DNA from: Cardiocondyla obscurior
Taxonomy: Eukaryota; Arthropoda; Insecta; Hymenoptera; Formicidae
Assembly (NCBI RefSeq): GCF_019399895.1
Contig: NC_091864.1
Location: 1,156,001 to 1,220,000, forward strand
Length of the DNA stretch: 64,000 nt
Reading direction: 5' to 3'
The notes beneath the pieces are model-generated. The model did no database searches and was not told the DNA's origin. It saw nothing but the letters and a program-made list of their open reading frames with translations. Numbering within the stretch: position 1 is the stretch's first letter; every line of letters starts with the position of its first letter. The position numbers and the translations under genes are program-made. Shown piece by piece: positions 13,201 to 23,616 of this stretch.

Positions 13201-15222
13201 CTTGTTACCTACAATATATTACATTTATTTTTATCATATTTATCGTGAAATGTACAGAGTGCATTCCTGTGTTTAATTGTGCTCTCACTAAAAAAACTTT
13301 TAAAAAATTTGTATCGCAATAGGAATCTATATTTAGAAACCACATTTCATAAAAAAAACAGAGCATGTATTTTTTCGAGTGAGATTTGTAAAGAAATAAT
13401 TTTTTTCCTAATGTTTACTGTACCTAGATAACTCTGAACGCCAGGTTCTTTGGAATTGAACAGATAGGATATAGCCATGGACATGTCAAATATTTGACTT
13501 TCGAAGAGCCGCAGCAAGCAGCCTTCCGAAGGTTTTGGTTGCTTCGTTTCTTGCTTCGGCCGACGGACAATGTCCGATTGCTTCTTCACCGTCTCGACTT
13601 CTTGTTGCTGCGACGCAGTTGTACCGCAACAAAGGGTCATGGCCGCTCCCGCCAACTCGCTCTGGCTCGTCTCGGCCACGGACGGCGTTGGTGACACTTG
13701 TATGTCATCTTGATACATATCAATGCATTCCTCGTTTTGATAGTCATGTTGACTGTCGCTACTGAGTTCCCGCACGTTCGCGTTTGATCGCGGCTCCTGC
13801 GAGCAACATTCGTCATCGTCATTTGCATTGTTGCACTGGGAACGATCGCCGTTGATTTCGTTCTCGGGGGAGACGGGGGACGCCGGACTGTCACTAAGAC
13901 GCGTAGACAGTTCTACAGGCGACACCGGCACCGACATCGACACTGACACCACACCGGCACTGTTCTCCATACCGTCCACCGCATCGACCGAATATACGTC
14001 GCCCGTCTGCGACATGGACGAATCGAGGCTCTCGCGGCTGTGCAGATGATCCACGCTGGATTCGCGGGTGGCGGGCGCATTCGTCGCGTCGCTCGAGCCG
14101 CTGTCGGAGCCGCACAGAATCCCGGAATCGTCGGATCCGAGACTGGCCAGGTCCTCGCGTTCCCGGGCGGTGCGCGCACTTTTGCCGCATGACCCCGAGG
14201 ACGACGACGACGATACCGTCGCTGTTTTAGATACCGACGAGGGCGCGGGGTTCTCGCATTCCGGACTTGGCGTAACGTCCACCTCGGGGATTCGTTGCAG
14301 CGCGGAATCCAGACTGCGGTTTCTGTGATGATGCGTCAGCGTTGTGGCGGTCGCCTGAGGCACCGGCGGTAGTAGGATACCCATTGATCTTAAAAAAGAG
14401 AAAAAAAAAAATTAATAACGCTGTGATTAGTAAGTAAAAGTCTTATAAATATATTTTTAATTCCTTGATAATAATAATATTAAAAAATCCAATTTTAATT
14501 CTTTTTACAGAAATGTTTCATATGTGGTAATCTACATCTCTGTGACTCTAACATTTAATTTCTTCTATAAATATATACTTGGTAATAACTTAATAACACA
14601 CATGTAGTATCCATGCATCGCAGACAATTATCGCGATAAATCATTTTTTTTTTTTTAATATAATTATCATTTAAACCATCCTTATTAAAATTTATCCGTC
14701 AGTGAATCGCCCGGTTTCCCGAAGGAAATCACGTGTACGTACAAGATATCAGTTTGCAGTAGACGGCTGCAAAAGCGCGGCCAATGAAGGAAATAAATAC
14801 GGCCGCGGAATTACTCGTTGCGGCGATTATTAATACTGATGACGCCGCCGCCGCCAATTTAAATATCACGGCCTGTGTTCCTCTGATTTACGCACGACGT
14901 GCGGTTTCCCCATTTGTACCGTCGGTTCCGACGTCGTCGTTGCCGTGGCGCCGTGCGCGAGGCGAAATCAACGCTTTTATTCAACAAGTGCCAGGAAACG
15001 CCAGGACGCAAATAGCTCGCGGCCTCGCCGAGCGTTCTACCTGAAGTCCAAGCTGTGGTTCCGCTGATGCGTGGTCAGTCTGCTGCGTGGACTGATCGAC
15101 GGATTCGGCCGGCCGTGCACGAGGGGAACATTACAGCTGGCCAGCTTGTGCCGTTTGACGTGTGTCACGCTTTCCTGGCGCGTAGGTCCACCAGTCGGCG
15201 TCACTGCCACCACTTCGCTCAT
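10293..15222 (-). CDS. PI4KB: Phosphatidylinositol 4-kinase beta (PI4KIII-beta; Drosophila four wheel drive)
   Basis: Eleven coding exons on the minus strand: 15222-15041, 14388-13424, 13208-13091, 12985-12851, 12716-12550, 12463-12333, 12253-12023, 11952-11659, 11583-11207, 11037-10565 and 10480-10293. They total 1086 residues with frame kept at every junction. The enzyme makes PI4P at the Golgi and is needed for secretion and, in flies, spermatocyte cytokinesis. Visible landmarks are the lipid-kinase-unique helical region (SQIFDMSMAISYLFNSKEPG, then DVDFYLPQL), the THQRSQSDAT block, LPARVWLPL, the kinase N-lobe (EPWEQKQRRIRASSPYGHL, VKCGDDLRQE), the catalytic loop DRHNGN at about residues 939-944 and DFG at 957-959. 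The N terminus is a long Ser/Asp-rich, probably disordered region, longer than in human PI4KB (about 800 residues in total). The start at 15222 is chosen because an in-frame TGA lies at 15261-15259. An acceptor-like AG just before 15286 suggests a separate 5' UTR exon upstream. Confidence 0.95.
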
Positions 15223-15286
15223 ATTAGAGTCGAGTACGAGCACCGGCTCGGCTAACAGTCATCTGCTGGCCATGCTGAAGCTTCAC
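15223..15286 (-). promoter_or_regulatory. Probable 5' UTR portion of PI4KB with a four-codon upstream ORF
   Basis: On the minus strand a good acceptor (TGTTTCACAG) ends at 15287, so the transcript part 15286-15223 is probably untranslated and joined to an upstream non-coding exon. It contains an upstream ATG at 15273 that reads four codons to a TGA at 15261-15259, in frame with and 36 bases before the main ATG. Such a minimal upstream ORF can lower translation of the main frame; that effect is inferred, not shown. Confidence 0.45.
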
Positions 15287-15798
15287 CTGTGAAACAGGAA
15301 TCTAAATCAGTAAATGTCTCTCGTTTCTCGAATACCGAAGGCACGTGCCGCGTCTCCGCATTAAAGAGAGAAAGAAAAACGCTAGGCGAAAGTAGTAAAA
15401 ATTGACTCGCGAAACGAATTCTACTTCCGGTATCTTCATTGTTTTTGGACGCTGATAACGGTAGGCGATATCGCTTTTCGCGCGGTAATCTCGCGGCCTC
15501 GTGACACGAAATCCACGCGCATAACTAGAATAACGTACACCAGCGATTTGCTCGACACGAGTCGAACACGTTCGGATAACGCGCGTCTGACGCAGTTATC
15601 AAGCCGCGTCTGTCAAATATCGCGATAAGGAAATCGGTATCTCGGATCGGAGAGATCGTGTGTTGTATCTTTTAATTAATGCACGCACGACGGGAGCGTT
15701 TTGCGCGCAATACTGCAGCCGGTTATGTAACGTATCGTGGCAAAAATTACATGTAAATCACACGCTATATAAAATTACGCTATAATAAATTCAAAATA

Positions 15799-15844
15799 TT
15801 CACGCAAATAATAGGTATGAAAATTTCATTATTATTTGCGTGAA
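15799..15844. repeat. Perfect 15-bp inverted repeat with a 16-base loop
   Basis: TTCACGCAAATAATA at 15799-15813 is matched exactly by its reverse complement at 15830-15844. The 16-base loop itself contains the near-palindrome ATGAAAATTTCAT. The unit could extrude as a cruciform or fold as an RNA hairpin. No terminal duplication is obvious to me, so I do not call it a transposon. Confidence 0.85.
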
Positions 15845-18401
15845 ACCATCTTGTAATAATTTTATTAAAATAGATAATACTTTGTTTTTCAGTCTACCAC
15901 ATGTAATATTATAATTTTTCATTAAAAGCAATTTTTTTTTCTTTTTTTTTTTTGTAGCGAATAAAATTAGTTTTCGATCGAAATGCGTATTCACGTTAAC
16001 GCGATAGTTGTTTTGCTCGAGTATGGCATTAGCGAGATCTCGATTTAAACTTTTCTCTCCGCAGAGCCGGAAATCGCGGATCTGTCTGGAAGGTCAGTCG
16101 CTTTAATGCCTGCGTAAAACTGCGAAATTGGAACTTCCTTTTGCGAAATAAGAATTCTCGATATATGAATTTCGTTCCCGCAAACGTCGCTTCGAGCACG
16201 ACGGTGCTTGTTTAAGCCGCACTGAAACCAGAGATTTTTCTGAAAGGAGAAAAGCGGAGGAGAGAAAGAACTCTGAAACCCTAGATTCTTGAAAGCTTTA
16301 CAGATCTACGATACGCAGTCCCATTTCTTTGAATATGGATGTTAGGCAGTTGGAAAACGAGTCTCTTTTTTCTAGAGGCTATTAAATAATCATTAACACA
16401 TTAACAGGCAAGGTGATTTAGTTCGCCTCGGAAACCAATATATATTTATCTTATTACGCCGTTCTTTCATCAATTTGTATTTTTACTCATCTCGACTTTC
16501 GACGGTATAATAAAACGTTATTTTATAATTATTCCGGACACAAGTACGTAAAAAAAAAAAAACTTTTTTAATGCTACCTCACGGTTGACAGTTAATACAT
16601 ATTAATTTGCGTTCTGCACGTGGGTTGGACTGGAATGAAAGGTCGGCGAAAGGTCGGCCAGATTAAACTAAATATCCGCGCTGACTGCGGTAACGAATTG
16701 AAAAAGTCATACGCCACGATACCGCGGCGGTAGACGTGTAGAAAGCGCGGCTTTTTATCAATTCGAACACTTTCTAGGATCCTCCCGGCGCGCTCGATTC
16801 TACGCACAATCATCCCGCGGGTAAATAAACGCGAGCACAAGAGACGATGCAATATTCCCGGCTCGTCACATGGCAGTTGCATAGGAGAACGACCGGCTCG
16901 ATGAGAAAATAAACTGTCGCGTTCTTCGGGCTTTTCTACGTCGAACGCGAACACGACGCTGTCGTTGGCCGTGTTAAAGCCCTCCGATCAACGACTCCTA
17001 AACAATTCTCTATTCTTAGGACTTTATCTAACGATCTTTAATTTTTTTTTCAGGTGGATATAATCGTCCGAAGGAAAACGCACCAAAGCTCGCCCGGCAG
17101 ATATCTTAATTCAATACGGAACGGATTTGGGAGACGCCAACAGAGCTCGAAGTGGTTAAGACGTTAAAATACCGGAGTCTGATACTTTAAAAGAATTATT
17201 CCAATTACACGTGCCGCTGACAAAGGTAATCCGCCCGTTTATTAACCGAGCTGTTAATAGATACTTCCGTCACGGAAGAATCCGGCTCGTCGTCGAAGAC
17301 GTGCGACGCGCGACTTGCTTCTTTAATACACGCGACGAAGAAAAATCCGCGCGTGGTATTTTAAAAAACTGCGGCACGGGCGTCGCGGTGCGGAACCGCG
17401 GTTTCTATCTCGACACGCGGATCGGTTGCGCGTTGCAAAATCCGCCGACTTGAAACCCGCGACATGCGTGGTACCCATGTGCTTTCACCGATCTGCTTCG
17501 GTGCCGGCGCGTACTCGAAACGTTACGAACGCGTACAACTCGCTTTAAGTCCCGAATTTGCGAAGCAAGTAATCGTCCGGTCCCAATAATAGAAAGTGTC
17601 TACCTTGGCCGCGCTTGCAAAAAAAAAAAAAGAAAAAAGAAAAAATACGTGCAATTTACTACAATAAATGCGAAACTTCACAGTAAAAAAATAAAATAAA
17701 AAAAAAGATCAATATTCTATGGTGTAATTTTACATCCGCTACAGTGAGCAATATTTTCTCAAGTTTACAAATGTATTAGAACCGTCAAACGCAAGTACGA
17801 ACATCGACGAATAATGAAACAGTGAGAAAAATGCTTTGAAATTATATCAAGAAGTGTAACGTAAGTTTCTACTGTTTTTCGCTGCTGATATTTCTAACTT
17901 TTCCGGTTGATATTTGAACTGCCCATTCGACCGTTCACTCGCTGACACCGGATGTCGATACTCTATATCGTAGCGAGCCGTACGTATCTTAATGGACCAC
18001 TGGTATCTATAATTATTACATATTATTACATTAGATTTTATAATTACCCTCGTTATAAGATCACGGATATTTTGTGACGCGGTATCAAAGATTAAATTCT
18101 GCGTTATGTCAACCTACATGAAACTAACTTGAACGATACGTTATAATTACACCACGATTTTGTTTGTCTCTTAGCACTATCAGAAGAGAAACTTAATGTC
18201 TCGCGGTGGAAAGATTAATTTCCTGAATTGTAATTACTCAGTGTTTTTTTATCACTTCATTGATAACTGCGGGATCAACACGCCCATCCCATAATTCTCG
18301 GTGGGCAGCAGATATAAAATTATCCCGCGAAGAATTCAATGAATTTGCACAATCGGCAGCCTCGAGAATTTTATTATTACTCGCGTGAATATGTAAAGAA
18401 T

Positions 18402-18438
18402 CGTGCAATTTTAAACGTAATTTTTATAAAATTGCACG
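18402..18438. repeat. Perfect 12-bp inverted repeat
   Basis: CGTGCAATTTTA at 18402-18413 is matched by its reverse complement TAAAATTGCACG at 18427-18438, with a 13-base AT-rich spacer. The flanks are AT-rich non-coding DNA. It is a potential stem-loop of unknown role. Confidence 0.8.
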
Positions 18439-20373
18439 ACTGTTTACACGCACAAATTTAATAGCATTATTAGATTATTATTTGCGTTAACGTACTGAAT
18501 TCTTTACTGAACTTCTCCATTTAATCTCACATTTCTTTCAGCGATTAATTAATTAACAACTTTTGCTGTGCCGCGAGTGTAGAGGCGGACATGTATACAT
18601 ATACGGCGCGCGAATCACGATGATCTAATCTCTTCGATGATCTAATAATCGGCGTGAATGACCGAGTGTCTCTGGCGACTTTTGGAAATCCAATTACGCA
18701 CGCGGGCGTTTCCACGTGGGCGCGAAATTCACGATAGAAAGTTAAATCGCACATATCAAAATTTCACGGAACGGCGACTCGAGGATTTCCCTTTTACGGG
18801 TAAAAGGTTTTTTTTTCTTTTTCTTCTTTTTGCGAAGGACGCCCGGTCGACGAAATAACATTCTACGATTTTGCGTAAAACGGAGTGCGAGCGCGTAACG
18901 ATACGATAAAAGATAGTTCCGAGCAAACGAAAGATCTGGCGCAATTCGGGCGGTAACCGGGGAAAGAGTTTTTGATCCGTAGCCTCCGATCGGGAACGGC
19001 TTCGAGATGATAACGAAACTTTCGACGCTTCTTTAAGCAAAGTTTTTAAATTACAACTTTGAATCGATACGGGCAAGAGTTGGATTTTTAATATTCAAAG
19101 CTCAAGATTATCGAACGCATTGTTTCGAATGCATGCAGATCGCGGGAAAATTTTTAATTAAACATCTTACAACTGATAACTGTCCAATAATTCGAAATCT
19201 AACACGCAAATTTATTGCCGATCGCTGTTAGATCATTTATCGTTAATTGGCATTAGTTAATTCGCTATTAATTAGTATCAGTCAAGCGTCTTCAAGTGAT
19301 ACGCGGGTCTTCGCCGGTCTGTTTAAGCTTCGCGAACATCTCCCTGACGTTTCTCGCGAAATCACGCGGCACGCTGAACTTCCCTTAATTGTTTGCGACG
19401 AGCTTTCAGCGAAGGGGATGGGCCGCCTCCTCAAAATTCCCTAATTTCTCATTTACGATGCGGCGCGCGTCAAAATCAAACGCGTCGGAAATACAAATTA
19501 TCTGCCTGGACGTTTTCAATTATCGCAACCGTTGTCATTCATCGTACACGTGACGCTGGGCTATTTATCAAGCAGAAGCTACTATTCTCATTAAGGCCAG
19601 TCCGAGCGTAATTGTAGACCAAAACAGCGCGGAGTCAGCACCGGAAAATTCTTAACAGCTATCTATCGTCGTTCTCATTATACGTAAAATATATCATGTA
19701 TATATGTAGTCTTGATAAGTTCGAATTTTGCACCGATAATCGTAAAAGTATCGCGGCGGGGTAAGGGGGCAGAGGGGGAGGAAGGTGGAGGATTATTTTC
19801 AGTAAACAAAATTCGAGCCGAATGAAAACGAGCCGAGCGATTCGTCAAACATTGACGTTGTACGTACATATATGTGTCTCCCACCTAGCGTTTCTAAGAA
19901 ATGTTATAAGTACCCGCGCAACATGTCGTGTAAAACAAAAGCTAACTTTAGCAACGGCGGCGCTTATCAAGTGCTTTATCAGTTTTTTAAGACTTTAAAT
20001 TTTGTTAAGAAGCTCTCGAGTGCTCCCGACGTTTTCGTCGGCTCGAACTGAATTAAGTGTTGGACGTGAAAATTGTCGCCGCGTTCGAGAAAACTTCGAC
20101 AAAGCGAGTGTTAAAGTCGGAGGTCCCCGAAGTCGAGTCACGCGGAAGTGACAGCGGTGCAATGCTCGAACGACGACTCGGACGGGTCTTCGTAAATGAG
20201 CACGAGCCAGACCAATGTAACACGCGTCGTCCGGCGATATTTTTTCTTCGAGCGCGCCGATTGGCCGTAGGCTAGAAAGTTCGTAGACTCGCGGACTTTT
20301 CTATTTTTTTAGTCAATCAAGGTGTTAAAAAAAAAGGAAAAAAAAATATATATCGCGCGAATCGCCGCGGTTC

Positions 20374-21890
20374 TCAGAAGTTAAAAGCGACACGTCGAGC
20401 TCGGGATTTGCTGCCGCCACTTCCGATCGACGATCGCGTCGATCTCTTTTTCCCCGCTACGCAGAATCCCGGTGATCTCTCGCGATTTCGATCTACGAGC
20501 CGCGGCTCCTTCGCCTCTCCGTCTCGCCGCGCCGCGCGAGAATCTCCTGGCACCGCATCGCTCCGCTCCGCTCGCGAGGCTCGCGGGACGAGATGGGTGT
20601 GCCATGCACGCTCCCGCGAGCTTCCTGTCAGTCCCGCGCGTGTTGACAGAACGCTGGAAGGTCCACACCCCCGTCGCCGGTCGCCGGTCGCCGTCGCGCC
20701 GTCCTTCGTGACGGTATCAACCGCCCCCGCCGCGCCGCGTCGCGTCACGACAGTCGACGCTGCGTAAGCGTCGACGTCGACTCGCTTGGCACTCACCTCG
20801 CGCTAAAATCCGGGATCTCGAGCTACGATGCCGCCGACGACATGCCTCAGGCCGCCGTCGCGTTCGATCTTGGCCGTCTAGGCGGACCGAGTTTCACGGC
20901 GACGACGCGTGGGGGACTGAGCGTGCGAGAAAGAGAGATATATACGTATATACGTGCAGAGAGAGAAAGGAAGAACGGACGGAAGAGAAGAGAAACGCCG
21001 TCCCGTAGTCGCATTCAGCGTATATCCCCTTCGAGTAGGCGAGCACCGGGTACGAGGCACTAGGTATTCCTGCGAGCGCACACGCGGGTAATAAACGGAG
21101 CGATGGAGAGCCGTCGTTTTTCTCACTCGCACTTCGCAATGGCAGCGACGGTCGGGACAGCACCGAAGTTGTCGCACGCAGGCAAGCGGGCGGGCTGGCC
21201 AACCTGGCTGGCAGGCACGCACGCACGCATGGACGTGCCGCACGCACGCTCCCGCGTAACTCCTCGCCGGCTACGCCCAACAACGCGCGTCGATCGGGGG
21301 CTCCGTCGCGGGCGCGATGCGCACGATGCACCGCGGCGGACAAACGGCGACGACGCTGCACTCGGGAAATCGGACCCCCTCCGGATCCGGGACCTGAGCG
21401 GTCGAATAAAAAGGAGAGCGGGTTCGCTCGAAGGGATCGTTATCACCGTACCGAGACGACGACGCTGCGGACGACGGATGCGAGACGACGAGCTGGTGGT
21501 GGCCGCTCTTGTCCACGCCAGATTCCCGGACGTTGTTATCCGTTGCACGACGCATTGAGCACTGACTCGGCGGCGCCACTGCTGCCAACGCGGTGGACGT
21601 GAACTCTGGCCGGCCTGAATCACGGTGGAAGCGCGCCGCGGATCAGAGCCGTGCCTAGCGGCTGAATCGCGAACTCTTCGCTACCCTGCGCGTGCACGTA
21701 CTGTACAGCTCGCCGGACTGTAGACGAAGAAGAAGAAGCGCGCCGGACGTCTCTTTCTGGATCCTTCCGTTTTGCATGCACGAGAAACGCCTAGTACGAA
21801 CGGAGACGCGCTCGCTCGACCGGCCGCCCTCTCGATCCGGATTTACGCGCACGTTACAAAACAATAACGTCGCCGAGGTAAAAACGAAGC
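20374..21890. promoter_or_regulatory. CpG-rich, GC-rich island of unknown owner
   Basis: This block is far richer in G+C and CpG than its flanks. Several long overlapping frames appear on both strands at once (up to about 165 codons), which is what stop-poor GC-rich DNA gives by chance; none resembles a known protein. It includes GCACGCACG repeats at about 21211-21249. In unmethylated insect genomes such islands often mark promoters or 5' UTRs, so it may serve PI4KB (minus), a non-coding RNA or an unannotated gene. That role is inference only. Confidence 0.35.
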
Positions 21891-23403
21891 GATAAGGCGA
21901 TGATTTAGGAATTATCTCCTCCGATAAACGCTGATAATTTAGATTTATCGCGGCGTTATTGAATTTTTTTTTCTTTTTTTTTTTTAATAAAAAAAACAAT
22001 CAACGTAAGCTCTTTCGTGGTTAGGTTTTCGTGGTCACTTCCTCTCTCGCGCGTTTTCAAAGTGACAAAGATCGATTCCACATCCGCCTAGTCGACTTCT
22101 GACTTCTTCTAACTTCTAGTCACGGCTCAAGTATGATTGTTGTAATTTACAGCGGATACGAGCCACTTACGACGTCGCGTGAAAATTCTATATCCTCGAA
22201 TCAATTGTATCGCTGGCGCGTACGCGTTCAGAAAGCAGACCCCAATCGTGGTAGATTTAAACGATTGTACTTGTCGAGAGAGCGAGAGAAAAAGAGAAAG
22301 AGAGAGAGAAACGCGGATGGGGAGACAACGATTCTATTGAAGCTTCTCTTACGTAATAACGAGTGATTTTATCGCCTTCTCAGGCAGGCGTGCATAATTC
22401 CGCGACGACGCGGCCGTTATGTCGTAGCGTTGGTAATACTCATTGGCGTATTGACAGCGCTTCACTTCGTTGTCACTCTCGCACTGCTCGACGTTCGAGA
22501 AACACCCCGTCGACGACGCTGAAATGCAGGCCGAACGGATGACAACGTTGAAGATAAGAGATCGTAATTATCTACGATTGCAATTAAACAAAATCGTACT
22601 CCTCGCTTTGATTAGTTTACGACCGATCGAAGTGAGAAGTACGATTTTTTAACGCCGGTTTGTGACAGACACGATAACATTGTTTTATTTTCGTTAACTG
22701 CTTGAAAATTAGCTTATCTTGCGAAAGAACGCGATCGGCGATCTAGATCTTTATCGCAGATAAGAGAGAAACATTTTTTTTTTAATTGTAACCATTGTTA
22801 CGTGGATTTTGTAACGTTAATTTTAATCGACGGCAGATTTTTCGATGCGCACGAGTTTACTTTTAAGGAAGGATTTTTGAGAGAAGGTTTTCTTTGATAT
22901 TGAGCGTTATTTGCATATCTTATTTAAGGAAGCTTTTTTTCTTTTTGTTAGCTGGAATAATTTTCAACTGAGGCCAGGCTGTAATTTATTTAGACCCCGA
23001 GCTCAAAGAAGCCTTGCCTCGACTTTGTTCCGCTGTCCAGCTGTTTTAAAGAATTTTACCTGTTACCCTTAAAATCATCCATCGAGCACAGGATTTAAAA
23101 AAAAAATACCGTAAACGCAAGCTCGTTCGCTGCGGGAAGAACTTCTCGTTTCCGCTTCCTTTTTTTCCCTCTAATCAAATTCGTTTCGCTTGAAATACAG
23201 GGAGACAATAGTTGCTTTCAATCCGCCTCGAGCCTCGGACAATTCTCACTTGCGTCGTCACTCTCTCTTTCAACATTTATCAAGCAGGAAGAATAGTCTC
23301 GTCACGAGTCAAAATTATCTGAATCTCAGGTAAACTCTCCGGAGAGAGCAGGTGATAAGAATTGGAATTTTATTATTTCATTTGTTCTTTTTTTTTGTTT
23401 CAG

Positions 23404-23616
23404 GAATTGGTGGCGGTGATCGTATTGTCGAGCCTGCGTGATCTCGCGAGCTCCCCCCCCTTTCGTCTCCCAGCGGTGAAACGTCAAGCGGCTTAGGTTG
23501 GCAGCGTGTGGACGGGCTCGGTGGGAGAGGGAAAGGTCGCGCGGCCGCAAGTGCAGCTGCACCCGTGCGACGTACGGGCGAACGTAACATCGGGACCCGG
23601 GGGAGACCGGGGAGAG
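23404..23616 (+). ncRNA. Candidate spliced non-coding exon
   Basis: A strong polypyrimidine acceptor (T-rich tract ending TTTCAG at 23403) opens a GC-rich block that closes with a good donor (GAGAG/GTAAGG at 23616/23617). All three plus-strand frames contain stops inside it and there is no ATG, so it cannot be an internal coding exon as drawn. It may be a 5' UTR exon or part of a long non-coding RNA. The partner exons are not identified, so this is a weak call from splice-site appearance alone. Confidence 0.2.

Larger units (their letters stand above)
15287..20373. other. Non-coding stretch upstream of PI4KB, no supported gene
   Basis: CpG-containing, moderately AT-rich DNA without a recognisable exon chain. 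It includes A-rich runs at about 16550-16562, 17618-17645 and 17686-17706, and two inverted repeats listed separately. It may hold upstream promoter elements or 5' UTR exons of PI4KB, because the PI4KB 5' UTR appears to be spliced. Frames of 60-120 codons here resemble no protein family. Confidence 0.5.

Noticed and set aside
20374..21623. Several frames of 95-166 codons on both strands
   Set aside because: They overlap each other in GC-rich, stop-poor DNA and have Arg/Ala/Ser/Thr-rich composition without domains. No splice structure supports any of them.
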